A stretch of DNA of 64,000 nt, taken from positions 19,609,291 to 19,673,290 of the forward strand of contig CM065301.1 in assembly GCA_032871835.1 (NCBI GenBank). Direction: 5' to 3'. Of the stretch, positions 1 through 11,865 are shown in pieces; position 1 is the stretch's first letter; each line of letters opens with the position of its first letter. The stretch comes from Dipteronia dyeriana (Eukaryota > Streptophyta > Magnoliopsida > Sapindales > Sapindaceae). A program made the position numbers and the translations under genes. The notes beneath the pieces were generated by a model. That model saw only the letters and a list, made by a program, of their open reading frames with translations. It had not been told where the DNA came from and ran no database searches.

Positions 1-71
1 ATTGAGCCATCCTGTTTCGTTTTATTGACTAGCTCGATTCTAACGGCTTCCTTTTTCTCTTTTTTTAATAG

Positions 72-1512
72 TTTTTGTGGTTGCCCCAACTTCCCGCAAA
101 GCCCAACAAGCTCGCATCCCTCCCTCATCTGCCAGATCGGGTTGGAAAACCCCTTTGGCTTTCCCAGCGAAATGGGGGGCAACTGTTCTAGCTAAGGCTT
201 TATCTGTTCTTGCTCCGTCCCCTTTCCAGCATAGGTCCAAGATGGCACTCCTCGCATCGCGGGCTACCAAGGTGCAGGGTAAAGGGGCCTCTGTTTCTCA
301 AGCAGCTGATGTAGCAATGACATCTCCTACTCTAGTTGCCCTATTCATACTGCGTTTGCTCTTGTCGCCCCCGCTTCTAACTTGCCAAACATTTCTGACT
401 CTTCATATGCATTCCCAGTCCCTCTAGCTTCAAAGGATCATGTGGCCTGTGTTGAAGGGGTTCTCACTGCTTGCCCAAAAAATCAGTCAAGCTCTCCATG
501 CTTGACAAGGTCTTAGGGGAATTTGTCACTTCCTACCCTGATAGCTGTCTTTCTATGATGGCTTCAATGCCCGTAGATATCCTGATCACCAAGAGGTATG
601 CCCTCTTAGTCGAGGTAGTCATCATCTTTTATATTTTCCTGACCCGGTTTGTTTAGCCACTTTCTAACTTGAACTCTTTTGTAGGCCTTCAAATTCGATG
701 TGGCCATAGGCCACCAGATGGACTCTCTCCGTGATCAGGCGGCCAAAGCTGAGGCTGAAGCTGAATGGGTCATGGAGTTGTTAGCGCTGGCATAAGATCT
801 AGTACAAGAGATGACCTACAGCCAGAGAGGAATGAAGGCAGAGCTAGCTGAGTTTCATTGTTAGAACGAGAGGTTAAAGCGATCTCTTGATCAAAAAACC
901 CTCTGATCTGAACAACGAGCAAAGCAGCGGGATTCTTGGAAGGCTGAGGCTAAGATGCTAGTTGTTGAGAACCAGGCCTTGTATGCTCAGGTGGCTAAGT
1001 TACAAGAAGAAGTGGATGCCTTCTTCGGTGATGGGTATTTTTATATCTCCTTCCAGGTCACCGAATATCTCCCTCTTCCCTTCGACGTATCCACAATTGC
1101 CTGTTGGGATTAGAGAAGAGATAATGACAAAGGTTGAAGAGATGTCTCACCCTGATGGTGACGGAGCGGGGGTCTTTCTGGCATAGCTGGAGCCAGAAAG
1201 AAACCGGTCGTGACGAATCTTTCTCCTCCTCCCCCGATTTTTCCAGTCTCAGGTTCCTGTGAGACCTTAAGCAAGGTTCAGCCTGTACAGCCGGAAGGCA
1301 GCCAGGCAACAGCCCGGGAGGGAGTTAGTGACCAACCTGAGGAACACTCTAGAGCAGAGTTGGAGGTTGAGAAGAGAAAGATTGAGTCAGTGGCAACCCT
1401 TCTCGATGCGGCCATCCCTCTTGAGGTTATGGCGGTGGTAAATATAGTCTTAGAAGAGGACCCAACTGAGCAGAAGGCGAAGGAAAACCCCAGAGGAGGG
1501 GGTAGCAAGTGA
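72..1512 (+). pseudogene. Antisense accessory gene of element 2, 3' exons (degenerate)
   Basis: These exons run opposite to the gag-pol of the host element. An acceptor at 70-71 opens an exon ending at 614. A short intron (615-684, gt...ag) leads to a coiled-coil exon starting at 685. The reading matches the accessory gene of element 1: DKVLGEF near 500, the SMPV motif near 565, a GYFYIS motif near 1035, and a C-terminal motif PLEVMAVVN followed by VLEEDP near 1420-1460. Frameshifts and stops interrupt it. Upstream exons lie outside the window. The full-length version in element 1 carries what looks like the plant 'putative gypsy type transposon' domain (Pfam Transposase_28). Its molecular function is unknown. 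Confidence 0.6.
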
Positions 1513-2030
1513 GGGAAACCAAAACGAGCAACCATCTGAAAGAGGAGCGGAGGGCAAGGATTATCAAGAAGGAGGAGCTGTAAGAAGAAACCAGGAGGAT
1601 ACTGGAGCTTGATGCAACCCACTCTTGACTTGCTTCGACTGCCCGAAAAGGGGGGTAGGCACCCCGCTTTACTCATTTCAGGTTTAGTCATATATATTTT
1701 GTTTTTATGTAGCCCAAAACCAGGGGTTGGGCTCCCTGTTGAGTGAATGTAGCCTTATAAGAGGATAGGCTCCCATATTATTTGTGAAAAATTGCTCAAG
1801 ACTTCTTTCATGCTAGCTTTAATTGACTATGAACCTTGACTTGGCTGATATCTTCTTGCTTCACTCCTGACCTTGATCCTGATGTGACCTCCGAAAAAAA
1901 CCCTGACTTTACTAAATCCAGAAAACAAAAACCATTAAATGCAAACCTGTAAATTAGGTAAACATCTAGCTCCCATTTCTAGCACTTGGTAGGAATTTAT
2001 AACTTTGGAGGGGAGAATCCCCTTGCAATG
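1513..2030. other. Element 2 spacer up to the element 1 insertion site
   Basis: Non-coding spacer equivalent to 6290-6700 of element 1. It includes a shared phrase 'cccgaaaa(g)g(a)gggg' and 'gaggataggctcccat'. The last five bases (2026-2030, caatg) are the left target duplication of element 1. Nothing else recognised. Confidence 0.6.
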
Positions 2031-3326
2031 TGTTAACGGGAAATTTGCTCAATATGAGAAATTCCTACTAACACCCTCGAGACCACTACCACGGAGGTGG
2101 TGGCTGGGGTCAGTACCTTAGATACCTGGCCTGTTACGATAGAAATGAATATTCGAATGCTGCTAGGATGACAAATGAGAACTTTATTATTAATCACTTA
2201 TGGTATACAGAAATCTCTCAAATACACTCTTAATCTCTCCCGGACATAGGAGGGTGGCAACATCATACCTGTCGAATAGTAGATACAATGGTGGTCGTGT
2301 TCTCATAATATAATTTAGGCTCGGTCCCCTTCTCTGTTGATCCCTATGTCTAATTTATACATGGTCCAAGTAATTGAAACGGGTAGATCTCTCGCCATGA
2401 TTCTCTGGATTCGTCCCTTCTTATCGGGCAGAATCCTCCATTTAAAAATCGTTGACTTCGAATAAATAACGAACTCAAAACTATCATTGGTGGAGATAAG
2501 TTTGTTTCCTCTTTGGACTCAATCTCTTAACTTTCACGTACGTATAGTTTTAATGTTTGTTGGAGTGTAGATTTGATCCTATGTGTATTCATAGCATGAT
2601 TCTTCATGGAGGTCATCTAGTTAGTTGTTTGATGTTTCGTAAGGCGAGGTAGATCTCTACCTTAGTTTTTGTACCAGAAGCTCGGCCCGACATCTTCTGG
2701 ACTCTCAGAGCTTGAGGCACCCTTGTGGGCACTTTCTAGGGGTAGTAAGGATTAGGCGAGCTTCTTCTTTCATGTCCAGGTAAGTTACAAGTGTCCCTTA
2801 GCAATTTGGAGCATTAGCTATAGCAAGAATCTGACCCACTTAAAGGCTTTCCTTTCTTATATAGTGGGGGCAACGAGCTTTTGGAAAGGTCGGTGGGCTC
2901 CTGGTTTAGGCTACGAGTTAAATTAGACCTCGGGAAGCCTTAATCTGGAAAGAGCTCCCTTTGTTTGTGTCGGGCTTCACCTTAAATGTTTCATGAGTAC
3001 GGTGACCTTTCTTTGCTTTCACGGAGTGATTCCGGAGCTAGACCTCAGTAACCGAGGTTTCAGGATAAGTGGTCTCGGAGAGCCTGGATAACCACGCATC
3101 GTGCTTTACCCTAATTCTAGTGTTGGCATAAGGGGCTCGATCTGGTCGTGTCGGGCTCTATTCCTGATAGTCCTAAAGCTCGATGATTCTTCCTCCATTC
3201 CACGGGGTAGCTCTATGGTTCGCCCTTAGGATCCGGGATTCAATGAATGGTGAACTAGGGTTTTGACTCGAGTTAAGAGAGTAGAAAATTTCTCTTTAGT
3301 CCCCTAACCAAATTTTACTATTAACA
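2031..3326 (-). repeat. 3' LTR of element 1
   Basis: It begins tgttaacggg and ends with ttaaca, giving a 6-bp inverted terminus TGTTAA/TTAACA. It aligns along its length with 13624-14907, with scattered substitutions and small indels. 1296 bp. Confidence 0.92.
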
Positions 3327-3693
3327 GAAGTCCTCTCTGACTTGAACACCGGTGATCGATTTGAGGTTGGTGTCAGATTTATTATTTTAATTGGGAAATT
3401 TTTCCTCTTTTATCGTTACTAAATCTAGGTCGAATTCTCCCCAGTTAATGTATATCCATGACGTGGTAGGAAAAGACTGTTGCATTCTCCGAAATAATCC
3501 GGCTACGTTACAGCCGCTCTGCTATTCAAGGCAATCCTTCTGAAGATTTTGCTGACATCACTGCTCTACTCAGCTCTAATTAAACCCTGCTTCCTCACGA
3601 CTTTCCTCACACTTTATTTCAAACCCTTCTCTTTCATTACCTTTGACAAACTCTTCACTGTTTCCTTTGTCCTTCAAGATCTTCCTCCAACAA
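3327..3693. other. Leader of the antisense accessory gene
   Basis: Sequence between the 3' LTR of element 1 and the first credible ATG of the antisense gene (3694). It may hold that gene's promoter and 5' UTR, but I see no clear TATA box. The bases next to the LTR read agagagga on the minus strand, a weak candidate polypurine tract. Confidence 0.35.
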
Positions 3694-6229
3694 TGTCGAA
3701 CTCCTCTGACAGCATTGAAGCCATGGTTGAGGGCACTGGTGCCCCCAACTTGGTTCCTAGGAAGCGGGTACGAGGAATTTTGAGGGACGAGGACTCCTCC
3801 TCAGTCCGTCAGCGTCGTCTCTCTAGTAGGAATGTCTCGATCGGCTCCGGCTTTGGCTTTTCCAATCAACCTGACAACCCTCTGAACTTAGTCGATGAAG
3901 TATCTGATAAAGAAGGCAGAGACAAAGTCGCTGAAGGGGTCAAGTCAAGGTCATTGGTCCTCTTTCGGTGGAGCTTCTGCCCTATGACTTCAGGGTCATT
4001 CCCATTTCCACTGTTGATCCAGACTCCCTCGACCGTATAAGATCCAAATGTGGTATTCCAGGCAGCGTCTCCATCTTAATCCCTTACAGAGATTACGACG
4101 ACTTTAACCCTCCCAAGGACGTCCTCCCAATTCATGTGGTGGCCCTCGAGAGTAGGGTCAGGCTTCCCCTTCATTCAACCCTGCGGTGGGCTCTCAATGC
4201 CCTTCAACTAGCTCCTCTCACTTTGACGCCCGGCTTCTGGAGGCACCTAATTGGCTTTCTCGTGCTATGAAGGGAACAGTGCGAGCTAATCAAGATAACC
4301 AGGGAGCCCGAAACAGAGGAACTAGCTTTCCTCTTTCAAATTGGAAGCCTGGCTGGAGCCTCCAGAGATCAGTTCTACAGCAAGGCCAAGAACAAGCTTA
4401 GCTTCATCATCCCCGAAGCCTCACGGAAGAACCCAAACTGAAAAGAGGAGTGGATATTGGCTGGCGATGATTAGGGGAGCTCGATCTTCGTAGGTAAGCA
4501 CGAGTTCACGTTTCCCACGGCTTTCAATGACAAACCATCAGGGGATCAGGACTCCTTGCCTATCAAATCTAAAACGATGTTGATGACTATCCTCGATAGG
4601 AACTATTTAAATTTGAAGTTTCCAACTGCTAATCCCTTCGATCCCCGCAGGGTGAATCGATACCTATGGATCTCCAATGATACCCCTCATAAGTAATGCC
4701 AAGTCATTATGCATCGTTCCATTAGTTAGCTCGCTTCTGACATCCTTCTTCTTTTTTTAACAGTTTTTATTGTTACTCCAGCTTTCCGTGAAGCTCAACA
4801 AGTTTTAATCCCTCCCCCTCCTGCCAGATCGTCCCGGGGAATCTTCCTGGCTACCTCCGAGAAAGGGGGGCCAACCATTCCAACTGCTGTTTCGCCTGCT
4901 TCTGCTCCATCTCCTACCCAAGCTAGGTCTATGATGGTCATTCTTACGTCACGGGCTTCCAAGGGGCTAACCAAGGGAGGCTCTACTTCCCAAGATGCTG
5001 ATCCAACCGTCTCTACCCTTTCACCAGTTATCTCAACTACCGCTGATACTCATTCAGTCACCTTGCCAGAAGCCTCTCCCTCTTCGCCTAAGCTTCCAAC
5101 TTCCCGAGCTTCGACAGGTTCAGAGGCTGGTGTTTCTAAGGCTCCCCCTACCCACTCCCAATGCCAGCCGAGCTCAGGGGGGCAAGATAAAGTTTTGGAG
5201 CAGTTTATTGCATCTTGCCCGGGAGGTGGTCTCTCTTGGATGGGATCGATGCCTGTTAAGGTCCTGCTTACCAAAGGGTCTTCCCTCCTAACTGAGGTAG
5301 TTGTCCTCTCTTACACTTTTCTGTGATTACGAGCATTGATTGCTCTCTAACCTTTGGTTTATACTTTACAGGCTTTCAAGTTCAATGTAGCGATAGGTCA
5401 CCAGGTATCCTTTCTTCGTGATCGGGCCGCCCAAGCTGAAGCCAAAACTGAAAGGGTCATGGGGCTTCTCGGGCAAGCTCGGTCTCTTGTAGAGGAGATG
5501 ACCTCTAACCAAAATGAGATAGAGGCTGAACTGGGCGAGCTTCGCTGTGATCATAAGAGGATGAAGCGATCCTTTGATCATGAAACCCTTAAGTCAGAGT
5601 GGTGGGCCAGGCAAAGAGACACCTGGAAAGCTGAAGCCTAGAAGTTGGACATCGAGAATCAAGATATGCATGCCCAGGTTACCAAGCTTCAAGCCGAGGT
5701 GGAAGCATTCTTCAGCGAAGGGTACTTCTACGTTTCCTAATGGGTTACTGAAGCCCTCCCTTCCTTTTTCAACCTATCGGTTATTGCCAACTGGTATGGG
5801 GAGGAGATCATGTCAAAGACTGCAGAGATGTCTAATCCTGAAGGTGACGGGGCTGGAGCTGGAAAACAAACAGTTGTGATAGATCCTCTTCTTACTCCAG
5901 TCTTTCCAGTCTCGGGTCCCGGGAGAACTCCAACAGGGTTCAATCAACACAACCCGAGGGGGACCTACCAGAAGCCTGGGGAGGGGTCCACAATCGACTG
6001 GAAGAAACCCCTAAAGAAGAACTGGAGGTTGAACAAGACCAGGGTAGAATCCTTGGCGAACCTTCTCGATACGGCCATCCCTCATGAGGTTATAGCAGTG
6101 GTTAATAAGGTCTTGGAGGAGGACCCCGCTGAGCAGCAAGCAATCGGGAACCCTCTGGTGGTAGGGGTAGTGGAGATGGCTTTCCAAAATGATCCACCAC
6201 CGGAAATAGGAACCAGCTTTCCAAAATGA
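3694..6229 (+). pseudogene. Antisense accessory gene of element 1 (putative gypsy-type transposon domain plus coiled coil), degenerate
   Basis: This gene is opposite to gag-pol, between the tandem array and the 3' LTR. The start is chosen at ATG 3694 (MSNSSDSIEAM). A first segment reads to about 3950, then a frameshift. The next block (about 3968-4270) reads RSKCGIPGSVSI, then LPLHSTLRWALNALQLAPL and GFWRHLIGFLVL, as in Pfam Transposase_28 proteins of plants. Intron 1 is 4693-4763 and intron 2 is 5297-5371, both gt...ag. The exon from 5372 encodes a long Glu/Lys-rich coiled coil, with an in-frame stop near 5639. A conserved C-terminal motif (PHEVIAVVN, VLEEDP) lies near 6080-6130. Comparable genes are known from Grande-type elements; their role is unknown. 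The frameshift near 3950, further stops and several re-entries show the copy is dead. Confidence 0.7.
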
Positions 6230-6739
6230 TTCACCAGGAAGAGGTAGCAGCAAAAGAGGGCCAGAAAGAAGCAGAAACCTGATGTAATTTATTCACAATT
6301 TATTTATTTATTTAGCCCGAAAAGAGGGGTGGCACCTTGTTTGATAATTGTAGCCGTTCCGGGGGATAGGCTCCCATTTCATTAATGGAACCTAACTTTA
6401 GATTTCATCCATGCTTTCTTTAGTAAAATTTGATTTAATTAATATCCTTTTGCTTCATTCCTGACCTCGATCTAGGTGCAGCCTCTGAAATAACTTGGCT
6501 TAACCAGGCTTGGAAAAATAACAAGATAGAAAAAATGCTTAAGTGTGATAGTAGACAGCTAGCTCGAGCTCTCAATTCTTAATAGAAACTCGTAGCTCCG
6601 TGACTTTAGTGTATAGTCCCCTTGTGTAATTGCAGGCTAGTTTGCACCTGTAACAGCAAGCAACCACATATACATGGAAGATTAGCAACTAGTAACAATT
6701 TGGGCATTGAAGTATAAGTAGGTGAGTTTTCCATTCTCG
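6230..6739. other. Spacer between antisense gene and tandem array, element 1
   Basis: Non-coding. It includes a 'cccgaaaagaggggt' phrase at about 6316 that is also present after the antisense gene in element 2. No ORF or structure recognised beyond that. Confidence 0.5.
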
Positions 6740-7480
6740 AACCCCTCTAGGGGGTTATAGCCTGATCGAGGCATCAGGAGGGTTATCTAGCTATTTCCTA
6801 GTCTCTAGATCGGGATGGCAACTATGCTCTTATACTCAGATCCTTCTTGGGGGTGGTAGCCAGACCAAGGCATCAGGAGGGCTATCTAGTTATATCTTGG
6901 TCTCGAGATCTGGATGACAACTATGCTCTTACACTCATTTCCTTCTTGGGGGTGGTAGCCCGACCAAGGCATTAGGAGGGCTATCTAACTATATCATAGT
7001 CTCGAGATCTGGATGGCAACCATGCTCTTATACTCAGATCCTTCTTAGGGGTGGTAGCCCGACCAAGGCATCATGAGGGCTATCTAGTTATATCATGGTC
7101 TAGAGATCTGAATGGCAACTATGCTCTTACACTCATATCCTTTTTGGGGTGGCAGTCGGACCAAGGCATCAGGAGGGCTATCTGGCTATATCCTAGTCTA
7201 TAGATCTTGATGGCAACCATGCTCTTATAATCAAATCCATCTTGGGGGTGGTAGCCTGACCAAGGCATCAGGAGGGCTATCTAGCTATATCCTGGTCTCG
7301 AGATCTGGATGGCAAATATGCTCTTACACTCATATCCTTCATGGAGGTGGTAGCCCGACCAAGGCATCATGAGGGCAATCTAGCTATATCCTAGTCTCGA
7401 GATCTAGATGACAATTATGCTCTTACACACAAATCCTTATTGGGGGTGGTAACCCGACAAAGGCATCAAGAATAGCGAGG
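6740..7480. repeat. 99-bp tandem array of element 1, about 7.5 units
   Basis: The phrase gaccaaggcatc (or a variant) recurs at 6764, 6863, 6962, 7061, 7159, 7258, 7357 and 7456, a spacing of 98-99 bp. Each unit also contains a tctcgagatctggatgg-like phrase and atgctctta. The same array, at the same place relative to integrase, occurs in element 2 (15010-15560) and inverted in element 3 (25920-26480). The period is a multiple of three, and a plus-strand frame in the units is mostly free of stops. Confidence 0.9.
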
Positions 7481-7677
7481 GAGCTTCACCGGTTAATCCC
7501 CGGTCTTTAAGATGTTTATGTCGGACTTACCCATATAGACCCTATATGGAGAAACCATGGTGGAACATAATTGAAGATTGAGAAAGCATACTTTATTGAT
7601 AAAGAAAAATGGAGTACATTATTGACGTGGATTTCATTAAAACCTAAATGGTGGTAGTCTGCTCTTGAGTTCCCTGC

Positions 7678-8908
7678 TTAGGGGTAAAATTTCTTCAAGA
7701 GATCTGCGTTCCAAGAGTGGTCGATAGGGCGTTCATCCATGTCTTTGAGCTTGTATGCCCCATTTCGGACGACGACCTTTATTAAGTAAGGTTCTTCCCA
7801 GTTGGATCCTAGGACCCCATCCAACATCTTCCTAGTATTCAAGGTTACCTTCTTGAGAACTAGGTCTCCTTCCTTAAAGTTTCAAGCTTTAACCCTCCTG
7901 TTAAGGTACCTAGCGATCCTACTCTGGAAAATCGCTACCTTCCCAGCTACCCGATCTTGTTTCTCCTCCAAGAGATCTAGGCTAGCTCGAAGCTTATCCT
8001 CATTGCTTTCTTGTTCGAAGTGTTTAACTGTGAAGGATGTTAGTTAGTGCTCCAAAGGAAGAACTGCTTCCACCCCAAAGGTCAAATAATAGGGCGTTTC
8101 TCAGATGGTTGTTCTCTTTGTAGTACGGTAAGCTTAAAGGACCTCAGAAATCTCCTCGGCCCATCTGCCTTTTCCATGCTATAGCTTTTTTTTCATCAGC
8201 TTCTTGATGGTCTTATTGGTGGATTTTACTAACCCATTAATCTGAGGGTGGGCTACTGAAGCAAATCTAAGGTCGATTCCTAAGCCTTGGCAAAAGTACT
8301 TGAATCGACCATTATCAAACTGCTTGTCGAGGTTGGCTACAATGATAAGAAAGGTCTCGAACCTTAAACTACGTTTTTTTTAATAACATTGTCGTATTCT
8401 CTTCTGATAACTAGGATAGTGGTCCGGATTTGACCCACCTCGTGAAATAGTCGATCGTCATAATAGTATGCTTGGCATGTCCAAGAGTTATAGGTAATGG
8501 TCCGATCAGGTCGACTCCCCACATAGTATAGGGGTAAGGCGAGCTGAGAGACGACAGTCGCTCCGATAGGAGGTGGCTTAAGTGAGGGGTCTTCTAGCAT
8601 GGTTCACAGGATTGCACAAAGCTCTTCGTATCTTGATGGATAGTTGGCCAGTAATATCCCATATGGAGTACCTGATATGCCAATGCTTCCTCACCAACAT
8701 GGTTCCCATATTCACTAGAGTGAACCTCTCTTAATGCCCATTTGGCATCATTAGGATGCAAACAATGAAGCAGGGGAAGGGACTTGCCCCTCCTGTAGAG
8801 GTGTCCATCCACCAGGCAGTATCGGACTGAGAGCCTCTTGATTCTTCTGGCTTGGTCAGGCTCCTCGAAAAGCCTTCCTTCTTGAAGATAAACTACTATT
8901 GGGTCCAT
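7678..8908 (-). pseudogene. Integrase region of element 1 pol (degenerate)
   Basis: The N-terminal zinc-binding segment is readable at 8908-8594: a histidine pair in EVHSSEYGNHVG, then GYYWPT and the closing CEPC. The catalytic core continues through 8590-8100 with frameshifts (the WGVDLIGPLP stretch is around 8515-8545). The C-terminal end reads DHSWNADLLKKFYP followed by a stop at 7678-7680, which fixes the end of pol. Integrase would insert the element cDNA into host DNA; this copy cannot be translated through. Confidence 0.8.
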
Positions 8909-9064
8909 CCAGCATTATTGTCGATCCAAGACATAAGTCTATTTGCCTGCTATTATGCTTGGTTGAGAGATCACTTGGAAAGGAACTCCCTGTTGTATGG
9001 CCTAGCCACCATTAGCAGCTATCTTGGCAAGAATGTCAGCCCAACGGTTCTGTTGTCGAGGGAC

Positions 9065-9505
9065 CTACTCGATCTTAACTCTCTCAAACTTATTTTTAAG
9101 CAGCTGAACTAGCTTCAAATATGCAATCACGTTATCCTCTTTTGCTTGATAATCCCCTGAAACCTGATTTACTATAAGCAACGAGTCACTCTTGACTTGT
9201 AAGTAAACGACCCTGAGCTCGGCAGCCGCCGTCATCCCGACTAGGAGGATTTCATACTCTACATCATTGTTAGTGGCCTTAAATTCGAATCTGAAACAGT
9301 GGCAACATTCAGTCATTTCTGGGTCTATTAGAACTATGTCTGCTCCTTCTCCGGCTTGCCCGGATGCTTCGTCCCTATAGAGGATCCATGATTTGCAAAC
9401 TTCTGGCCAGTTGTCGAACTCTAAAGTCTTCTCAGGAGCTATATCTACCGCTAAGAAGGTTGCTCGGCCCAGAGGAACCGAGAGCTCTACTACAAAGTCC
9501 ACCAA
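9065..9505 (-). pseudogene. Second (archaeal-like) RNase H domain of element 1
   Basis: An open segment of 146 codons contains FKATNNDVEYEILLVGM and VKSDSLLIVNQV, the pattern of the extra RNase H that Tat-group plant retrotransposons carry between the ordinary RNase H and integrase. It would degrade RNA in the RNA:DNA hybrid during reverse transcription. The first acidic motif is altered: element 3 reads YIDGGS, here YRDEAS. The ordinary gypsy RNase H lies upstream, at about 9560-9850, in broken form. Confidence 0.65.
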
Positions 9506-10004
9506 AGCCTAGGCTTTAATTGCAATTCTGAGCTTATACCTTAAATCAAACTAAGTAAGCTCTAATGCCTACAAAACCAGTCTTCTGGACACGTTCGGCC
9601 TTTACAAGAATTGACGGAGGGGTTGGTCAATCACTACTGTTATTGGGTGAGCTTGGAAGTAGGGACGGAGCTTCCTTACCGAGGTCACCAAGGCATAAGC
9701 GAGTTTCTCTAGAAGGGTATAATTCTTTTCTGATTTGGTTAGAGCATGACTCAAGTAGTAGATAGGCCACTGGACCCTATCTTCGCATTTCTTGACAAAG
9801 GCCTCACTTACTGCAGTCTCTTAAACGGCCAAGTAGATTTATAGCTCTTCTCCAGGACTTGGCTTGACTAGTAACGGAGGGCTTGACAGATATCTCTTCA
9901 AGGCTTGAAAAGTTGCTCTCTCTTCTAGTCCCATTTCATGTTCCTTCCCTGCTTGATGGCTTTATAGAAAAAAAAAATATTTATCGGTAGACCGAGAAAT
10001 GAAC

Positions 10005-10896
10005 TTATTGAGCGTTGCTATCTGTCATGCCTCTCTCATGAACTATAAAGCCCAGAAACTTCCCCGCAGTCACCCCAAAGGTGCATTTGAAGGGGTTCAA
10101 TCTCATCTGGTTTTCCCTTAGGACCATGAAAGTTCTGTAAAGATCATCCTGATGGCTTTCAGCGGTTAACAACTTGGTGATCATGTCATCGATGTACACC
10201 TCCATTGATCTTCCAATTTCTGGCTTGAACTCGGTTGACCAACCGTTGATATGTAGCTCCCGCATTCTTAAGCCTGAACGGTATCACCTTGTAGCAGTAC
10301 AAACCCCATCCGGTGATGAAGCTGGTCTTTTCTTGGTCGGTGGGGTGCATCATTATCTAGTTATATCCTGATAATGTGTCCATAAAACTCAGGAGCTTGT
10401 TTCCCGATGTGCAGCCAACCAACTAATCAATTTTTGGCAGAGGGAAACTGTCTTTCTGACACGTTTGGTTGAGGTCGGTGTAATCGAAGCACATGCGCCA
10501 CTTCCCATTTGCCTTCGTGACCATGACCACATTGGCGATCCATTGGGGGTAGCGTGCCTCTCCGATGAAGCCCATTTTGGCCAATTTGTTCACTTCTTCT
10601 TGTACCGCAGCATTTCTTTCAGCGTTAAAGTGACACCTTTTTTGTTTGACTGGCTTGAAGGTCGGATCCGCTGCCAATCAGTGAGCAGTCAAAGACATCA
10701 AGATCTCGGGCATCTCATCGTGACTCCAAGCAAAGATGTCATTGAATTCTCTAAGGATCCTGATCAAACCCTCCGTCACTACCGAATCAAGGGTGGCTCC
10801 GACATTAACGACCTTCGAGGGATCATCCGTCCGGATGGGAATCTCTTCTCCTTCACTACCGGTTCAAGGGTGGCTACGACTTTGACGACCTTCTAG
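10005..10896 (-). pseudogene. Reverse transcriptase of element 1 (degenerate)
   Basis: The fingers region 10677-10423 reads FIGEARYPQWIANVVMVTKA and WRMCFDYTDLNQ. The palm catalytic box VYIDDMITKL is at about 10174-10204, followed by the thumb start LNPFKCTFGVTAGKFLGFIV. The YIDD box is intact, but stops and frameshifts between 10420 and 10270 separate the two halves. Confidence 0.85.
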
Positions 10897-11294
10897 GGAT
10901 CGTCCGTCCGGATGGGAATCTCTTCTAACTTATCCACTGCATGACTGTTGGCCCGTACCCTTCTCTGGTCATCTTTGTCTGGCACCTCGAGGTCATCCTC
11001 TGGGTGTTTTATGGGTTCTACATCCTTCAAGGTCAATCCAGGAGTTGCCCCATCCTGGATCATTGTTACCTATGCAAATTGCTTTGCAAGAGCTGTTGAA
11101 TTGGCAAACACTGCATAACATCTCCTGGCTGCTTGCTGGTCACCTCGTACCTCCCCCACCTTATCTCCTACTGGGAACTTCAGGACATTGTGGTAAATGG
11201 ACAGGAGCCCTTTCAAGGATGACAGGAAAGGTCTTCATAATATCGCATTATATGCCGATGGGGTATCTACCACCACGAAGTCCGTTATAACATT

Positions 11295-11558
11295 TTACTG
11301 GAAAAATAATGTTCCAACAATTACTAGTAGGATCTTTGATCCCTTTGGTATGATCGAGTCCCCGGTGAATCCATACAATGGGGTGGTACAACTATTGTAA
11401 CACCATTGTTTCAAATTCAGTTTTTCCAGGGTATCTTTAAAGAGGATGTCGACGATGCTGCTTGTGTTAACAAGCACGCGATGGACCATGCAGTTGGTAA
11501 TCTGTACCGTGACAACCATGGGGTCATCATGAGGTTGCACGGTGTTATAGACATCCAT
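11295..11558 (-). pseudogene. Aspartic protease of element 1 with lost active site
   Basis: The stretch reads RVLVNTSSIVDILF where element 2 has RVLVDTGNNVDILF. The catalytic D-T-G is therefore N-T-S, consistent with G-to-A changes in two codons. The protease would process gag-pol; this copy should be inactive. Confidence 0.75.
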
Positions 11559-11865
11559 CTCGGTGAAAATGACCTGTTACAATGGGGAGGGGTTGGTAGG
11601 GCTCTGGTCTACCTAAAAGATTCGTCACCTTTCATCTACACGAGGGATCTTCCTCGCGTGGTTTTTCCTTGAATTATTAGAGGTACCAGCCAGAGTGGGC
11701 CCTCCTATGATGGTATGTATCACTTGGATTTGTTGCATCAGATCCGCTTGTTCCCATTTTCTCTTCTCTGTATACTCACAGATCTCGGTTTGTACTTCCC
11801 TTCCAGTCTGAAAATTGTCCCTGATCTACTGCAGGAACTCTATCAAACATCCTCCTCTTATCAGA

